Source: Spongiivirga sp046524175
GTDB lineage: Bacteria > Bacteroidota > Bacteroidia > Flavobacteriales > Flavobacteriaceae
Reading direction: 5' to 3'
Assembly: GCF_046524175.1 (NCBI RefSeq)
Contig: NZ_JBEFZF010000002.1
Coordinates: 186,001-250,000 of the forward strand
Length of the DNA stretch: 64,000 nt
A program made the position numbers and the translations under genes. Positions 35,219-44,502 of this stretch are shown here, piece by piece; the stretch's first letter is position 1; every line of letters begins with the position of its first letter. The notes below the pieces were generated by a model that was not told the origin of the DNA, made no database searches, and was given only the letters and a program-made list of their open reading frames with translations.

Positions 35219-36445
35219 TTATGAGTATGATGACTGTTGATAGGCAGGAATAGGCCAATTGTCTTCTGTTGAAAATCGTCCACTTTTCCACTCCCTAAGT
35301 TCAATGTCTGCAAGCAAACAGTCATCTAGTTGCTTGGTTACTTTTTCTACATTTATATGCTGTCCTATAAAGACCAACTCAATTTTGCGATCGCCATAGT
35401 CCATATCCCATTCTGACTCAATCATTTTTTGATTGTTGACAAATGCTGCATAATCAATACGCTCATTAAAAGGCATCGAAGCCCACCATACGCCGGCGGG
35501 ATCTGTTTTAAGAGATCCTCCTGCAGAACTCCATATAAGAGCTTGGTCCGATCTTGAAGCGAGCCAAAACAATCCTTTACTACGTATAATATTAGTCGGA
35601 AACTGAGCTGTGGCAAATGCTAAAAATCGCTCTGGGTGAAAAGGTCTTTTTCTTCTATAAACAAATGAGCCAATGCCGTACTCTTCGGTTTCTGGTATAT
35701 GTTCGTTTTCGAGCTCTTGTATCCATCCAGCAGATGCTTCGGCCTCATCAAAATCGAATAAACCAGTATTAATCACCTCTGATAAGGCGACTTCAGAATT
35801 TTTTGTTGGGATGATGCGAGCATTGGGATTTAGTTTATGTAGTATATCATATAGATTTCGCAATTCAGCTTCCGTAACCAAATCAACTTTATTCAGTAAA
35901 ATTACATTGGCAAATTCTACTTGATCGGTTAACAGATTTACAATGGTGCGGTCATCATTTTCAATATTGGTAAGATCTCGATCCGTTAAATACGCTGGAC
36001 TTGAAAAGTCTTTGAGAAAGTTAAATGCATCGACTACGGTAACCATCGTATCAACATAACTAAACCTACTTAAATCGATGCTGCCATCTTCACTTTCAAA
36101 GCTAAAAGTTTGTGCTACAGGAATAGGCTCTGAAATGCCCGTGCTTTCAATAATGAGATAATCAAAACGCTGTTCTTTTGCGAGTTTTTCCACCTCAATC
36201 ATCAAGTCTTCTCTTAGTGTACAGCAAATACAGCCATTGGACATTTCTACCAATTTTTCCTCTGTTCGAGAAAGGGTATTCTCATTTTCCACCAACATTG
36301 CATCGACATTTACTTCACTCATATCATTCACAATAACAGCAGCTCTAAGCCCCTCTTTGTTGTGCAAAATATGGTTTAATAAGGTTGTTTTACCAGCACC
36401 AAGAAATCCACTAAGTACAGTAACAGGTAATTTTTGAAAGTTCAT
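35219..36445 (-). CDS. CobW/COG0523 family GTPase (zinc chaperone type)
   Basis: A 408-residue cytoplasmic G3E GTPase. Walker A is GFLGAGKTT at 13-21, the metal site GCICC lies at 71-75, the guanine motif NKVD is near 180, and a CobW_C domain covers about 270-375. COG0523 proteins are metal chaperones; members with GCICC bind zinc, and many are made under Zur control in zinc shortage. It is 18 bases downstream of the DUF5916 gene. A short, broken relative lies at 42264 at the head of the same block. Confidence 0.94.
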   Translation of the reverse strand: MNFQKLPVTVLSGFLGAGKTTLLNHILHNKEGLRAAVIVNDMSEVNVDAMLVENENTLSRTEEKLVEMSNGCICCTLREDLMIEVEKLAKEQRFDYLIIESTGISEPIPVAQTFSFESEDGSIDLSRFSYVDTMVTVVDAFNFLKDFSSPAYLTDRDLTNIENDDRTIVNLLTDQVEFANVILLNKVDLVTEAELRNLYDILHKLNPNARIIPTKNSEVALSEVINTGLFDFDEAEASAGWIQELENEHIPETEEYGIGSFVYRRKRPFHPERFLAFATAQFPTNIIRSKGLFWLASRSDQALIWSSAGGSLKTDPAGVWWASMPFNERIDYAAFVNNQKMIESEWDMDYGDRKIELVFIGQHINVEKVTKQLDDCLLADIELREWKSGRFSTEDNWPIPAYQQSSYS

Positions 36446-36463
36446 TTCTTTATTTTTTGGGAT

Positions 36464-38680
36464 TTAGAATTGTTTTAAAAAGGTGATTTTACTTATAAAC
36501 TGTGTAGTTTGTTGTATCGGGTCAAAAGCATCCGTTTGCGTATCATTAAAAACTAAATAAATAAATGATAAGGGCATGTATTCCCATTGGAGCCTAACAT
36601 TCCACCGTCCTTGCTGATCAAAACTATTGTATTGGTAAAAGGTTGACAATTGTACTCTGGGGTTCAAAGCTAGTCTCAAGCTTGCGGTATACAAATCGGT
36701 GTCTAAATCTTCTTGATCTATGCCTATATTATTCAAATTGTTCCGCTCATAGTTTGCAGAAAAAGCTATATGGGGGATTGGTGCATAGCGAAGCCCTGTG
36801 TTGACCAGAATTCGTGTTCCATTGTAAAAGTTGCCAAAGTCGTAGCTCACGGATCCAGATAATTTGCGGGATCGATCAGAATTATAACGCCCCAAAAAGC
36901 GGGTATATCGATAATTTCCTTGGGCAATATCCAGTCCCAATGGAGCGAAATCAAAATTGATATTTTGCCAGGTAGGGGTGAAACTGAGCTCTATAAAGCT
37001 GTTGTCTTTAAACCACGTATAAACAGGAAAGATATACAAACTTGCCTGCTGAAAATTGCCAAAATTTTCAAAGTCATGAAAGTAGTTTAAAAACACCCCA
37101 GGGTCCCATCTTCTTACAAAAGGAAGTGATTTTGGTCTCAGTATAGCATATCCGCCAGGACTGTGATACATCACATCTTTTTGCTGAACAAAGCCCATAT
37201 CTGGAGTATAGTCGTCACTAACAAAATAATTGAGATATCCCAAATAGTATTTATTAGTAGTAAGTCCAGTAAAAAACCTCCCGGCATACCCTGTGCCTTC
37301 GACCTCGCTATCAAGAGAGGCAGATAAGAGATAGGTGATCGTCCATTCACTTTTTGGTCGGATAAGGCCATCTACCGTTATGGTAGCATTGTCTTTACTA
37401 ACTAAGTCCAACTCTGATGACGAGTCATCTAGTCGATAGGTAACCATCGCCCCAACATTATTTTCCTTGCCATAGTTTTGTGTATACCGGGCAACACCAA
37501 AACTGCTTCCAGGACTATTGTCTGTATCGCGTTGGCGTACCGCAAGGCCTGCAATTGTGCGATTCTCGTTTCTGAAGGTATATCGTGCACCTGCGTCGAG
37601 TGGAGCTGGTGCTGCATTAAAAGTGTTGGAAAGTCCAATAGTCCGACTGAAAAATGGCCGAACTTGAAAGTTACCAGCCCCAGCCCAAATACCTGAGTTT
37701 TCCAAAAAGAACTGCCGTCTTTCAGGGAAGAAAATATTGAAGCGCTCTAAGTTGTTTACTGCTCGATCAACATCTGCCTGTGCGAAATCGGTGTTAATAG
37801 TAAGGTCTAATACCGAATTTGGGTTAATTGCCCATTTTACATCGCCGCCAACCTTTGGCTCACCATCTGCATTGATGATTGTTTCACCTTCTTTAGCTTC
37901 ATCATATTGGTATAGCGCATAGGGTTCTATCCTGATATTAGCTGAAGGTGGCGGGACCTCCAAACCCGTTAATTTAGCTGCATATGTCATTCTGTTTTCC
38001 GAAAAAGACTGTGGAATAGCCGGGAAAACTGTTTTTTCAAAATCCTTTCGCGCCAGTCTGTAAAATGTAATTCCCCAGGAAACAGGTTGGCCTTCTACCG
38101 CCTTATCATACCGTATCGATTTAAATGGTATGGCATACTCAGCGTACCAACCTTTGGCTGTGCGCTGAGTTCTTACAGACCACAGGGCATTCCAGTCCTC
38201 ATCTCGATTGTTGTCGTTAAAGTTCTGAACATCTTGTTGGTTACCATAAGGTGTGGTTTGAAATGATACGGAATATTGCTTAGTATTTTGTGCATCAAGC
38301 TGAACTCCGAAGGTATCATTTTCAGGTCCGTTAAAGTCCCGACTTAAATCCTGTATACGTATCCCTTTTTTACCTAGTGAATCTAGCGCGAAAACACCGA
38401 CATACAAGTTTTTATCATCGTACAGTATTCGAACTTGTGTTGGGTTTTTTATGGTACCACCCTGAACAGGTTCTACACGGAAAAAGTCAGTAACAAGTTC
38501 AGCATCTTGCCATGCCGGCTCATTTAATCTTCCATCAATAGTTATCTTTTCAGTAGTTTTTACTGCCTTAATACTGACAGGGGTTTCTGGTGGAGGGAAG
38601 TTATCATTTTCTTTTTCCTGAGTGTAGGAAAGTTGAAATAGAAACAAGCAAAAGCAGGAAATAAAAACTGTTTTTTTCAT
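36464..38680 (-). CDS. DUF5916 outer-membrane protein with N-terminal CBM9-like domain
   Basis: A 738-residue exported protein. A signal peptide (1-20, ending QLSYTQ) precedes a CBM9-like beta-sandwich (about 35-210; ITIDGRLNEPAW, VRILYDDKNLYVGVFA). The DUF5916 barrel region (about 230-738) contains NPNSVLDLTINTDFAQADVD and FFPERRQFFLENSG and ends in the aromatic FLKQF expected for an outer-membrane barrel. These proteins are common in Bacteroidota without a settled role. In module B it occupies the downstream outer-membrane slot that a TonB receptor holds in module A, although on the other side of the permeases. Confidence 0.9.
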   Translation of the reverse strand: MKKTVFISCFCLFLFQLSYTQEKENDNFPPPETPVSIKAVKTTEKITIDGRLNEPAWQDAELVTDFFRVEPVQGGTIKNPTQVRILYDDKNLYVGVFALDSLGKKGIRIQDLSRDFNGPENDTFGVQLDAQNTKQYSVSFQTTPYGNQQDVQNFNDNNRDEDWNALWSVRTQRTAKGWYAEYAIPFKSIRYDKAVEGQPVSWGITFYRLARKDFEKTVFPAIPQSFSENRMTYAAKLTGLEVPPPSANIRIEPYALYQYDEAKEGETIINADGEPKVGGDVKWAINPNSVLDLTINTDFAQADVDRAVNNLERFNIFFPERRQFFLENSGIWAGAGNFQVRPFFSRTIGLSNTFNAAPAPLDAGARYTFRNENRTIAGLAVRQRDTDNSPGSSFGVARYTQNYGKENNVGAMVTYRLDDSSSELDLVSKDNATITVDGLIRPKSEWTITYLLSASLDSEVEGTGYAGRFFTGLTTNKYYLGYLNYFVSDDYTPDMGFVQQKDVMYHSPGGYAILRPKSLPFVRRWDPGVFLNYFHDFENFGNFQQASLYIFPVYTWFKDNSFIELSFTPTWQNINFDFAPLGLDIAQGNYRYTRFLGRYNSDRSRKLSGSVSYDFGNFYNGTRILVNTGLRYAPIPHIAFSANYERNNLNNIGIDQEDLDTDLYTASLRLALNPRVQLSTFYQYNSFDQQGRWNVRLQWEYMPLSFIYLVFNDTQTDAFDPIQQTTQFISKITFLKQF

Positions 38681-38687
38681 TATTCCC

Positions 38688-40109
38688 TTAGTTTAAAACA
38701 TTATGAACAGCGTGTTTCCTCGAAATCACGAACCCAGAACCAAATAGCATTAAAGCAATGAGGACAATAGCTAAAGATGCAACTGATGGCCCGCTATCGT
38801 TCTTATATTTAAATGCTGGTAAATTGGCTACGTCTGCTTTTGTAAAAACAGTATTGTTATATAGAAATGGAAGTAAATGCTCCCGCCATTCCCCGGCAAA
38901 AATGACAACTTGCTTTCTATAATTTTCATAGTCTTCATAGGCGGTTCCAGCCATTTTATTAAGAGATTCTTGTGTGATAATCGCTGGAGAAATCCACTTA
39001 AAACGACCTACCCAATTCTGTTGCTTTTGGAGTTGATCTTCATAAGCACTAATAACAGGGGCTAATTCTTCCTTTACTAATTTTTGAGATGCCATATAAC
39101 GATGGTAAAAACCTCTGGATTGGCTTTTATCATTGATTGCATACTCCGGATGATCACGAAGGAAATTATCCAGTATCTCATCCTGCTTTTTGGTTACTTC
39201 TGCCTTTAGCGAACGCATTTCGTTAATCATCAAAGTACGAGAAGGCATAGGATAAAGGGAGCTTCCTAATTGATTGAGAACAGATGGTATTAAGAGCACA
39301 AACAGCACCCAAAGACCTAACAATGAAACAGCATTTCTAGCAGAGCTTCCTACCCAAAGGTTCACTAGAAATACTAACGAGAACCAAAACAACATATATC
39401 CTAAAGCAAGGCCTACTAATTGTAAGAAAGAAGTTGTATTTTGAAATGGGTTTATCCCTGATAAAAGGAAAACAACTATCAGCATTGAAATCACCAAAAT
39501 CGCAAGCCACATAAACCTGAGCATTAGTTTTTGAAGTATCCAATTTTTAATACTAATAGGTTGCGATGCTAATAACTTGAGTGAACCACTCTCTTTTTCG
39601 GCAGAAAACACGTTGTACGAAAAGGCAATTATAATTAAGGGCAATAAATACACAATTACGAATGCCAGGTCAAAACTCCCAAAAAGTAATTGTACTGGAC
39701 TGGTCATTTCTGTGAAGTTGAGAGCAAAATCATCTCCGCTCACTGTCGGTTTTACATAATGGGTAAAAATATCTGCTTGACCAGTTGATATAAAAGCCAT
39801 TGGTTGAACTTCCATTGCGGCGACTCTAGGATGCGCGTTTCCTACTACCATTGGACTTGTTGGAATCGTCCATCTTGTAGCGCTTACCGTCATGCCATTC
39901 TCTACAGAGTCCAACAGTTGTACCATCATTTGATCATTTTCTTGTACTTCAGACTTTGCTAAAGCGATGTTACGCTGACGTTGTTCCACTTTTTTGTGCC
40001 CATTGAGTACAGAAAACCCAAATAGTAGTAACAAGATTACGCTTAGTAGTTGTATCCACTTGCTGCGTAATAATCCTTTTAGTTCATATATAAAATTGTA
40101 CCTAAACAT
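38688..40109 (-). CDS. ABC-2 type permease with DUF3526 (module B, second permease)
   Basis: A 473-residue inner-membrane protein when started at the ATG at 40109, one base after the preceding stop; a longer frame to 40166 lacks a membrane-type N terminus. An N-terminal helix and a periplasmic loop are followed by a helix group with FSAEKESGSLKLLASQP, a cytoplasmic or periplasmic stretch and a last helix. It resembles the module A protein at 15547 in length, topology and gene order. It should pair with the permease at 40111 and the ATPase at 41514. Confidence 0.88.
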   Translation of the reverse strand: MFRYNFIYELKGLLRSKWIQLLSVILLLLFGFSVLNGHKKVEQRQRNIALAKSEVQENDQMMVQLLDSVENGMTVSATRWTIPTSPMVVGNAHPRVAAMEVQPMAFISTGQADIFTHYVKPTVSGDDFALNFTEMTSPVQLLFGSFDLAFVIVYLLPLIIIAFSYNVFSAEKESGSLKLLASQPISIKNWILQKLMLRFMWLAILVISMLIVVFLLSGINPFQNTTSFLQLVGLALGYMLFWFSLVFLVNLWVGSSARNAVSLLGLWVLFVLLIPSVLNQLGSSLYPMPSRTLMINEMRSLKAEVTKKQDEILDNFLRDHPEYAINDKSQSRGFYHRYMASQKLVKEELAPVISAYEDQLQKQQNWVGRFKWISPAIITQESLNKMAGTAYEDYENYRKQVVIFAGEWREHLLPFLYNNTVFTKADVANLPAFKYKNDSGPSVASLAIVLIALMLFGSGFVISRKHAVHNVLN

Positions 40110-40110
40110 G

Positions 40111-41517
40111 TTATATTTTTTTTGTGATGAACAATAACAAGCCGAACGATACAGTAAACCAGCCACCTAAAATGAGTAGGTTTGACATGTTTTTAGAAAG
40201 TGTGCCTCCTAAAGTTTCCGGTTGGTAGTCAAAAGCAGGCAACTCCTTCCAAAAAGATGCATCAGCTTGATACGCCCAGTTTCCATACTCTGAATTTTCA
40301 GCGAAATTATCATTTAAGAATTTTTGTGTATTAATCCGATAATTTTCAGCGGCATCGGCAAAATCCCAATGTGTATTATAATCGGTATTGGCAACTGCCA
40401 TACTCAAAAAACGGGTTGGTAAATAAGGAGATAACACCGCCAGGCTTTTGTAGATGTTAGATTGCTTAGTATACTGTTCTTTTAAATAGTTGTAATGTTT
40501 TGAATATATCTCAGCCTGATGTTCCTCTCCTTTTTGCATTCGATAACCATCAAAATTAAAAGGTAATTTATGAACACTGTCTACACCATATTCCTTTAAT
40601 ACTTGTTGCTCGAATATTTTAGCTTCTTTGCTCCAAGGGTTATGACCATCAAGACCTTCCTTTTTATCCTTAAGAACATTAGCAGCAAATTCTTGCCTAG
40701 TGGGATAGGGGTATTTCGATTCGGCAAAATTGCTAGCTGCTTTGGGTACTGCTAAGCATGTTAAAATCCAAGCAGTTAATGAAAGAACCAGTGCAATTCC
40801 CGATTTTTTTGACTTTGCTGAAATGATAAGCACCAAATTGGTAAATATAGCGTAGTACACTATATAAACTAAAAACATGGTTAGTAAGGACGTCCAGCTA
40901 AAAACACCAAAATCATCAAGATTTGATAATATTAAGCCTGCAATAATGAATAGGATTGTGGTAATTACTACTATGGGAACTAATAGGGCAGTCCATTTGC
41001 CAAGCATCCACTTTCCAGTTGATAACCCCTGGCTTTTAAGCAGGGTTAGCGTTCCCATTTCCCGTTCTTTTGTAAAACTGTTATACCCTAAAAGAACTAT
41101 TAACAGTGGTATGATGAAAAGTAATATAAAGTCGGGGGTTAAATCACCAAATCGCGCCAACCCAGTTTGATCCGCAGCAGCACTAAACTCCGCCTCGTTT
41201 CGTTTATGGGCTTCTAAAAAGATCGAAGTTCCTACATATTTATCAACCCCTTGATCTACCAGTGAAAGAGGGTATTTAGGTTTAAAAGCATAAGTGCCGT
41301 AATGCGCAGCAGAATGCGGATTTTTCTCTCCTTGATTATCCCAGACTTTACGTTCGGTGGCTTTTGCAACCTCATACTGGTCGTTTATATTTTGATACTG
41401 TCGCGTGCTGATAAAAGCAGCTACTGCTAGCAACAGCAACACAATTATAAATGAGATGCGTACACGACCTTCTCTTAGTAATTCTTTGGTTTCCTTAATA
41501 AACGTTTTACTGATCAT
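40111..41517 (-). CDS. ABC-2 type permease with DUF3526 (module B, first permease)
   Basis: A 468-residue permease with the same plan as the module A protein at 16890. An N-terminal helix at about 20-40 precedes a periplasmic loop with NPHSAAHYGTYAF and SIFLEAHKRNEAEFS, then helices framing TKEREMGTLTLLKSQG. The His-containing loop is the best conserved part outside the membrane core in the two modules. It overlaps the ATPase gene by 4 bases (ATGA). Confidence 0.88.
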   Translation of the reverse strand: MISKTFIKETKELLREGRVRISFIIVLLLLAVAAFISTRQYQNINDQYEVAKATERKVWDNQGEKNPHSAAHYGTYAFKPKYPLSLVDQGVDKYVGTSIFLEAHKRNEAEFSAAADQTGLARFGDLTPDFILLFIIPLLIVLLGYNSFTKEREMGTLTLLKSQGLSTGKWMLGKWTALLVPIVVITTILFIIAGLILSNLDDFGVFSWTSLLTMFLVYIVYYAIFTNLVLIISAKSKKSGIALVLSLTAWILTCLAVPKAASNFAESKYPYPTRQEFAANVLKDKKEGLDGHNPWSKEAKIFEQQVLKEYGVDSVHKLPFNFDGYRMQKGEEHQAEIYSKHYNYLKEQYTKQSNIYKSLAVLSPYLPTRFLSMAVANTDYNTHWDFADAAENYRINTQKFLNDNFAENSEYGNWAYQADASFWKELPAFDYQPETLGGTLSKNMSNLLILGGWFTVSFGLLLFITKKI

Positions 41518-42230
41518 ATCGTAGCTTCTTTATAATCCATAGTATTTAAATACGCCTTTTCTAGTTCTAAAAGCGAAATATCACTAGCGACAAACTCTTG
41601 CTTTAGCTCACCATCTTTCATAATACCTATATGGGTTGCCACTTCCTTAGCACGAAACAAATCATGAGTAGCCATTAAAGTTGCTACGCCTTTGTTTTTA
41701 AGCAGTTGAAGCAATTGTCCAAATTCGTTACTGGCTTTTGGGTCTAAACCTGATGTGGGCTCATCCAACAACAGTACTTTGGCGTCTTTAGCCAAAGCAA
41801 TGGCTATTCCAACTTTTTGGCGCATCCCTTTCGAAAAGGTGGAGATGCGCTTGTCAAATGCTTCTGCTTGTAGACCAGCTTCTTCTAAATAGGTTTTAAG
41901 TTTACTTGATGAAAGTTTCTTTCCAGCGATACCCGAAAAATAATCCAGGTTTTCTAACGCGGTAAGATTCGGATAAAGCATTAAATTTTCAGGAATGTAT
42001 GCCAGAAATTGCTTGCTAGCTTTTGCGTTAGCTTTTACCTCTAACTGGTTGATAAAAGCACTACCTGATGTAGGGGTTGTAAAACCTAATAGTAGGTTAA
42101 TTGTTGTTGTTTTACCAGCTCCGTTAGCGCCCAGTAAGCAATATATTTCTCCCTTTTCAACGGTAAGACTAAGTTGATTGAGCGCTACCTGCTCACCATA
42201 TTTTTTTGTTAGATTATTTGTGTTTATCAT
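41514..42230 (-). CDS. ABC-2 transporter ATP-binding protein (module B)
   Basis: A 238-residue ATPase. Walker A GANGAGKTTT at 34-43, signature FSKGMRQ near 133, Walker B with LLDEPTSGLDP near 152. Very similar to the module A ATPase at 20846, including the shared AYIPE segment after Walker A. It starts 33 bases after the CobW remnant, whose stop lies at 42264, and should energise the two following permeases. Confidence 0.93.
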   Translation of the reverse strand: MINTNNLTKKYGEQVALNQLSLTVEKGEIYCLLGANGAGKTTTINLLLGFTTPTSGSAFINQLEVKANAKASKQFLAYIPENLMLYPNLTALENLDYFSGIAGKKLSSSKLKTYLEEAGLQAEAFDKRISTFSKGMRQKVGIAIALAKDAKVLLLDEPTSGLDPKASNEFGQLLQLLKNKGVATLMATHDLFRAKEVATHIGIMKDGELKQEFVASDISLLELEKAYLNTMDYKEATI

Positions 42231-42248
42231 GCTTTAGTTATTTAAGGT

Positions 42249-42257
42249 GTTGCATTT
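42249..42257 (-). promoter_or_regulatory. Single arm of the 23372 palindrome
   Basis: The 9 bases GTTGCATTT here match one arm of the palindrome exactly, but the matching second arm at the right distance is missing. It lies between the CobW remnant and the module B ATPase. It may be chance or a decayed operator. Confidence 0.2.
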
Positions 42258-42263
42258 TGATAG

Positions 42264-42392
42264 TTAACTTTTACTCATATTATTAATGACTACTGCGACT
42301 TTTAAACGCGCCTCATTATGCAGAATATGATTGAGTAAGGTTTTTTCTGCGCCTAAAAATCCGTTCAAAACGATAACAGGCAATTTTTTCAT
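42264..42392 (-). pseudogene. Truncated CobW/COG0523 GTPase remnant (42 codons)
   Basis: A short frame from ATG at 42392 encodes 42 residues clearly related to the N terminus of the intact CobW protein at 35219: KLPVIVLNGFLGA, then LLNHILHN and VINNMS. The P-loop GFLGAGKTT of the intact gene here reads GFLGAEKT; glycine has become glutamate and one threonine is lost in frame, so nucleotide binding should be destroyed. A stop follows MSKS. The rest of the gene is absent; the module B ATPase begins 33 bases later. This is best read as the relic of a CobW gene at the head of module B, or less likely a recruited leader peptide. Confidence 0.85.
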
Positions 42393-42618
42393 TAGTTAAT
42401 TGTTAATTTGAAAGTATAGATGGGGGTAGCATTTCTGTTAAAATTGGAGATCTACCAATAATAAGTTCAATAAAAGTGTAAGTGAATAATATTGCAAAAA
42501 TATCATAGAAAACTACGATGCTTTAATTCGTTTGGTTTTATAAAATCGAACAAAAAACGTAACCCTATGGACTATTGAGACATCATACAAAGCTTTGCAC
42601 AATAAAAGGCAATATTGA

Positions 42619-42924
42619 CTACACTAAAGGAGGCGGTTTGTTATAAATAATAGCAGGAGATGCTATAACCACTAAAGGGATATTATACTGCGTATTAGGA
42701 ATGAATGTAGAAGGAAGATTGTTGTTTGTGATATCAACATTCGACGCAAAATCCAAGAAAATATCTGCTTGATTTGGTGAAGCAATAACATCACAAACCT
42801 CACAAGAATGAAGCTCATCATTTTCTGACAGATGACTTAACGTATGTAAATTCGCAACCGTTGGCAGTAGAAATACTGTCGTAAAAAATAGTGTTACAAT
42901 ATATTTTAACAGCCTATTGTGCAT
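42619..42924 (-). CDS. Small exported His/CxxC protein (module B)
   Basis: A 101-residue paralogue of the protein at 21775. Hydrophobic N terminus (7-22), LHTLSH (H27, H31), CEVC (C41, C44) and the ending YNKPPPLV. Only the signal region, the His/CxxC motif and the NKPPP tail are shared, while the linker differs, which suggests these three parts carry the function. Like its paralogue it precedes a DUF3526 ABC-2 module. The distance of 226 bases to the CobW remnant means it may have its own transcript. Confidence 0.75.
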   Translation of the reverse strand: MHNRLLKYIVTLFFTTVFLLPTVANLHTLSHLSENDELHSCEVCDVIASPNQADIFLDFASNVDITNNNLPSTFIPNTQYNIPLVVIASPAIIYNKPPPLV

Positions 42925-43129
42925 GTATGCAAGGTCTAAAATATTGAAGTTAAATCAGGGTTTTTAACAAAAATTTAAATGATCGTTATGGTTGAGTTAA
43001 AACCCTACAAGACATCTAGTCTTTCAAATTAATCGTATACTATTATTAAAGGAAGTATCTCATTGCATAATCTAGATTGATTCTTTTATTTAATTTAAAA
43101 ATGTTGTACTTCAATTAAATCATATAAAA

Positions 43130-43621
43130 ATGAAAACACCAATCAAATTAGCATTTCTTGCTATTATTTTAGTAAGTTTTTCTTGTAAACAGAATCCAGC
43201 AGAAACACCGGAGCATAAAGCTATGGTAGAAGAGCATACATTGATGGAGGCGTCCCATGATGCAATGAGCAAAACACATGACGCCATGAGTGACAGCCAT
43301 GAAAAAATGCTAGCTGCACACAAGGCAATAGAAAATGATTCCATTCATTTGGAGATGGAAAAAACCCACAGTGCCATACTGGCTAAACATCAACAACTTA
43401 TAGCTTCTCACGAATCACTAATTAAAAAGCATGCTGAATTAGAAACCAAACATGGTTCAGGAGAAATGTCATTAGAAGAAATGACTACCGAACATGCTAC
43501 AATGAAAGCCGAACATGAGACTATGGAAAAAGAACATGAAAAAATAAAGGCTGAACACGAGCGTGTTTTGAAAGAGGACGAAAAAATGATGGCCGAAGAC
43601 AAGGAGAAGAGCGAAGCATAA
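43130..43621 (+). CDS. Lipoprotein with a histidine at every seventh residue
   Basis: A 163-residue lipoprotein (lipid cysteine C19 in SFSCKQ) of unknown function. The mature part is a long predicted helix with sixteen histidines in exact heptad register: residues 29-64 (six), 73-108 (six) and 122-143 (four). Methionine, leucine or isoleucine stands three places after most of them, as in HDAMSKTHDAM. In a coiled coil this puts a histidine ladder at one core position and hydrophobic residues at the other, a layout suited to holding metal ions. The tail is rich in Lys and Glu. It diverges from the His/CxxC gene at 42924 and is followed by a strong terminator, so it is monocistronic. Confidence 0.85.
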   Translation: MKTPIKLAFLAIILVSFSCKQNPAETPEHKAMVEEHTLMEASHDAMSKTHDAMSDSHEKMLAAHKAIENDSIHLEMEKTHSAILAKHQQLIASHESLIKKHAELETKHGSGEMSLEEMTTEHATMKAEHETMEKEHEKIKAEHERVLKEDEKMMAEDKEKSEA

Positions 43622-43640
43622 ACAAGCTTCATGATAGAAC

Positions 43641-43679
43641 AAAAACCCCTCTTATTTTATTTGGTTAGGAGGGGTTTTT
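43641..43679. terminator. Strong terminator after the heptad-His lipoprotein gene
   Basis: An 11-bp stem (43641-43651 with 43669-43679) encloses a 17-base loop and ends in a T run. The A run on its left side allows it to serve the convergent gene at 43716 too. Confidence 0.85.
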
Positions 43680-43715
43680 TAAGTTGAGAGGAAAATAAAA
43701 GGGATATTAAGTCAA

Positions 43716-44474
43716 CTAAAGTTCCTTAATCTTGATGTCTCTATACCAGATAAAGCTACCATGATCTTGAAGTCCGATTAAGCCTTTTTTCGCAACACCA
43801 TAATCAGGATAGTCCTTCCATTTACCTTCGGCTTTTCGCTTGTTCCAATCATCGGACCACGGATCAAACTGTACCACCTTTTTGCCATTTAACCAATACT
43901 CTGCATTATCCGGAGTAAACACAATTTTAGTGGTGTTCCATTCTCCTGCGGGCTTCACTACTTTTTGAGTCGTATCAGCAGCATACATGGCATAATCAGC
44001 CCCTAACATTTGCCAATCTTCTAATGGTGGTGGGAAACCAATATCATCGAGTACCTGATACTCTGGAGCGTTTTGATATGGAGATTCGTATTGTTCACCT
44101 TCTTGTACATGGTAGAAAATACCACTGTTTCCAGCTTCCGATATTTTCCATTCCATTTTCAAAATGAAATTTTCAAATTCTTTAGCTCCGTACACAATGT
44201 CACCTCCAATATCGCCGCCTGTGCCAAGTGATTTTAGACATCCATCTTCAACAACCCAGCTTTTAGGTAAGGTTTCTTGATTAAAGCCACGCCAACCATC
44301 AGTTGAGGTGCCATCAAAAAGAGCGATCCATTCTTGTTTGGGTTCAACAGGTTTTTCGGCTATCGTCTTTTCTTCTTTTTTTGTGTTTTCCTTGCAGGAA
44401 ATGCCAAGAGTAAGAATACTAATAGCCAACAGCGATAGCGTGGTTTTATATATTTGAAATAACATAACAGACAT
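43716..44474 (-). CDS. DUF1080 (3-keto-disaccharide hydrolase-like) lipoprotein
   Basis: A 252-residue lipoprotein when started at the ATG at 44474; the frame is open to 44510 and another ATG lies at 44465. The lipid cysteine is in LGISCKE. The DUF1080 jelly roll follows, with LFDGTSTDGWRGF, GNSGIFYHVQEG, EYQVLDD and GLIGLQDHGS. Some DUF1080 proteins are shown to cleave 3-keto-glycosides. It follows a Gfo/Idh/MocA dehydrogenase by 28 bases, the expected partner that oxidises or reduces the sugar C3. Confidence 0.9.
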   Translation of the reverse strand: MSVMLFQIYKTTLSLLAISILTLGISCKENTKKEEKTIAEKPVEPKQEWIALFDGTSTDGWRGFNQETLPKSWVVEDGCLKSLGTGGDIGGDIVYGAKEFENFILKMEWKISEAGNSGIFYHVQEGEQYESPYQNAPEYQVLDDIGFPPPLEDWQMLGADYAMYAADTTQKVVKPAGEWNTTKIVFTPDNAEYWLNGKKVVQFDPWSDDWNKRKAEGKWKDYPDYGVAKKGLIGLQDHGSFIWYRDIKIKEL

Positions 44475-44502
44475 AACTTCTAGTATTGGAATTATTTTTG
44501 GG

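Noticed and set aside
42249..42257. Second copy of the 23372 operator before module B
   Set aside because: Only one 9-base arm is present; the other half does not match, so I list it as a weak half-site and do not claim a regulated promoter.
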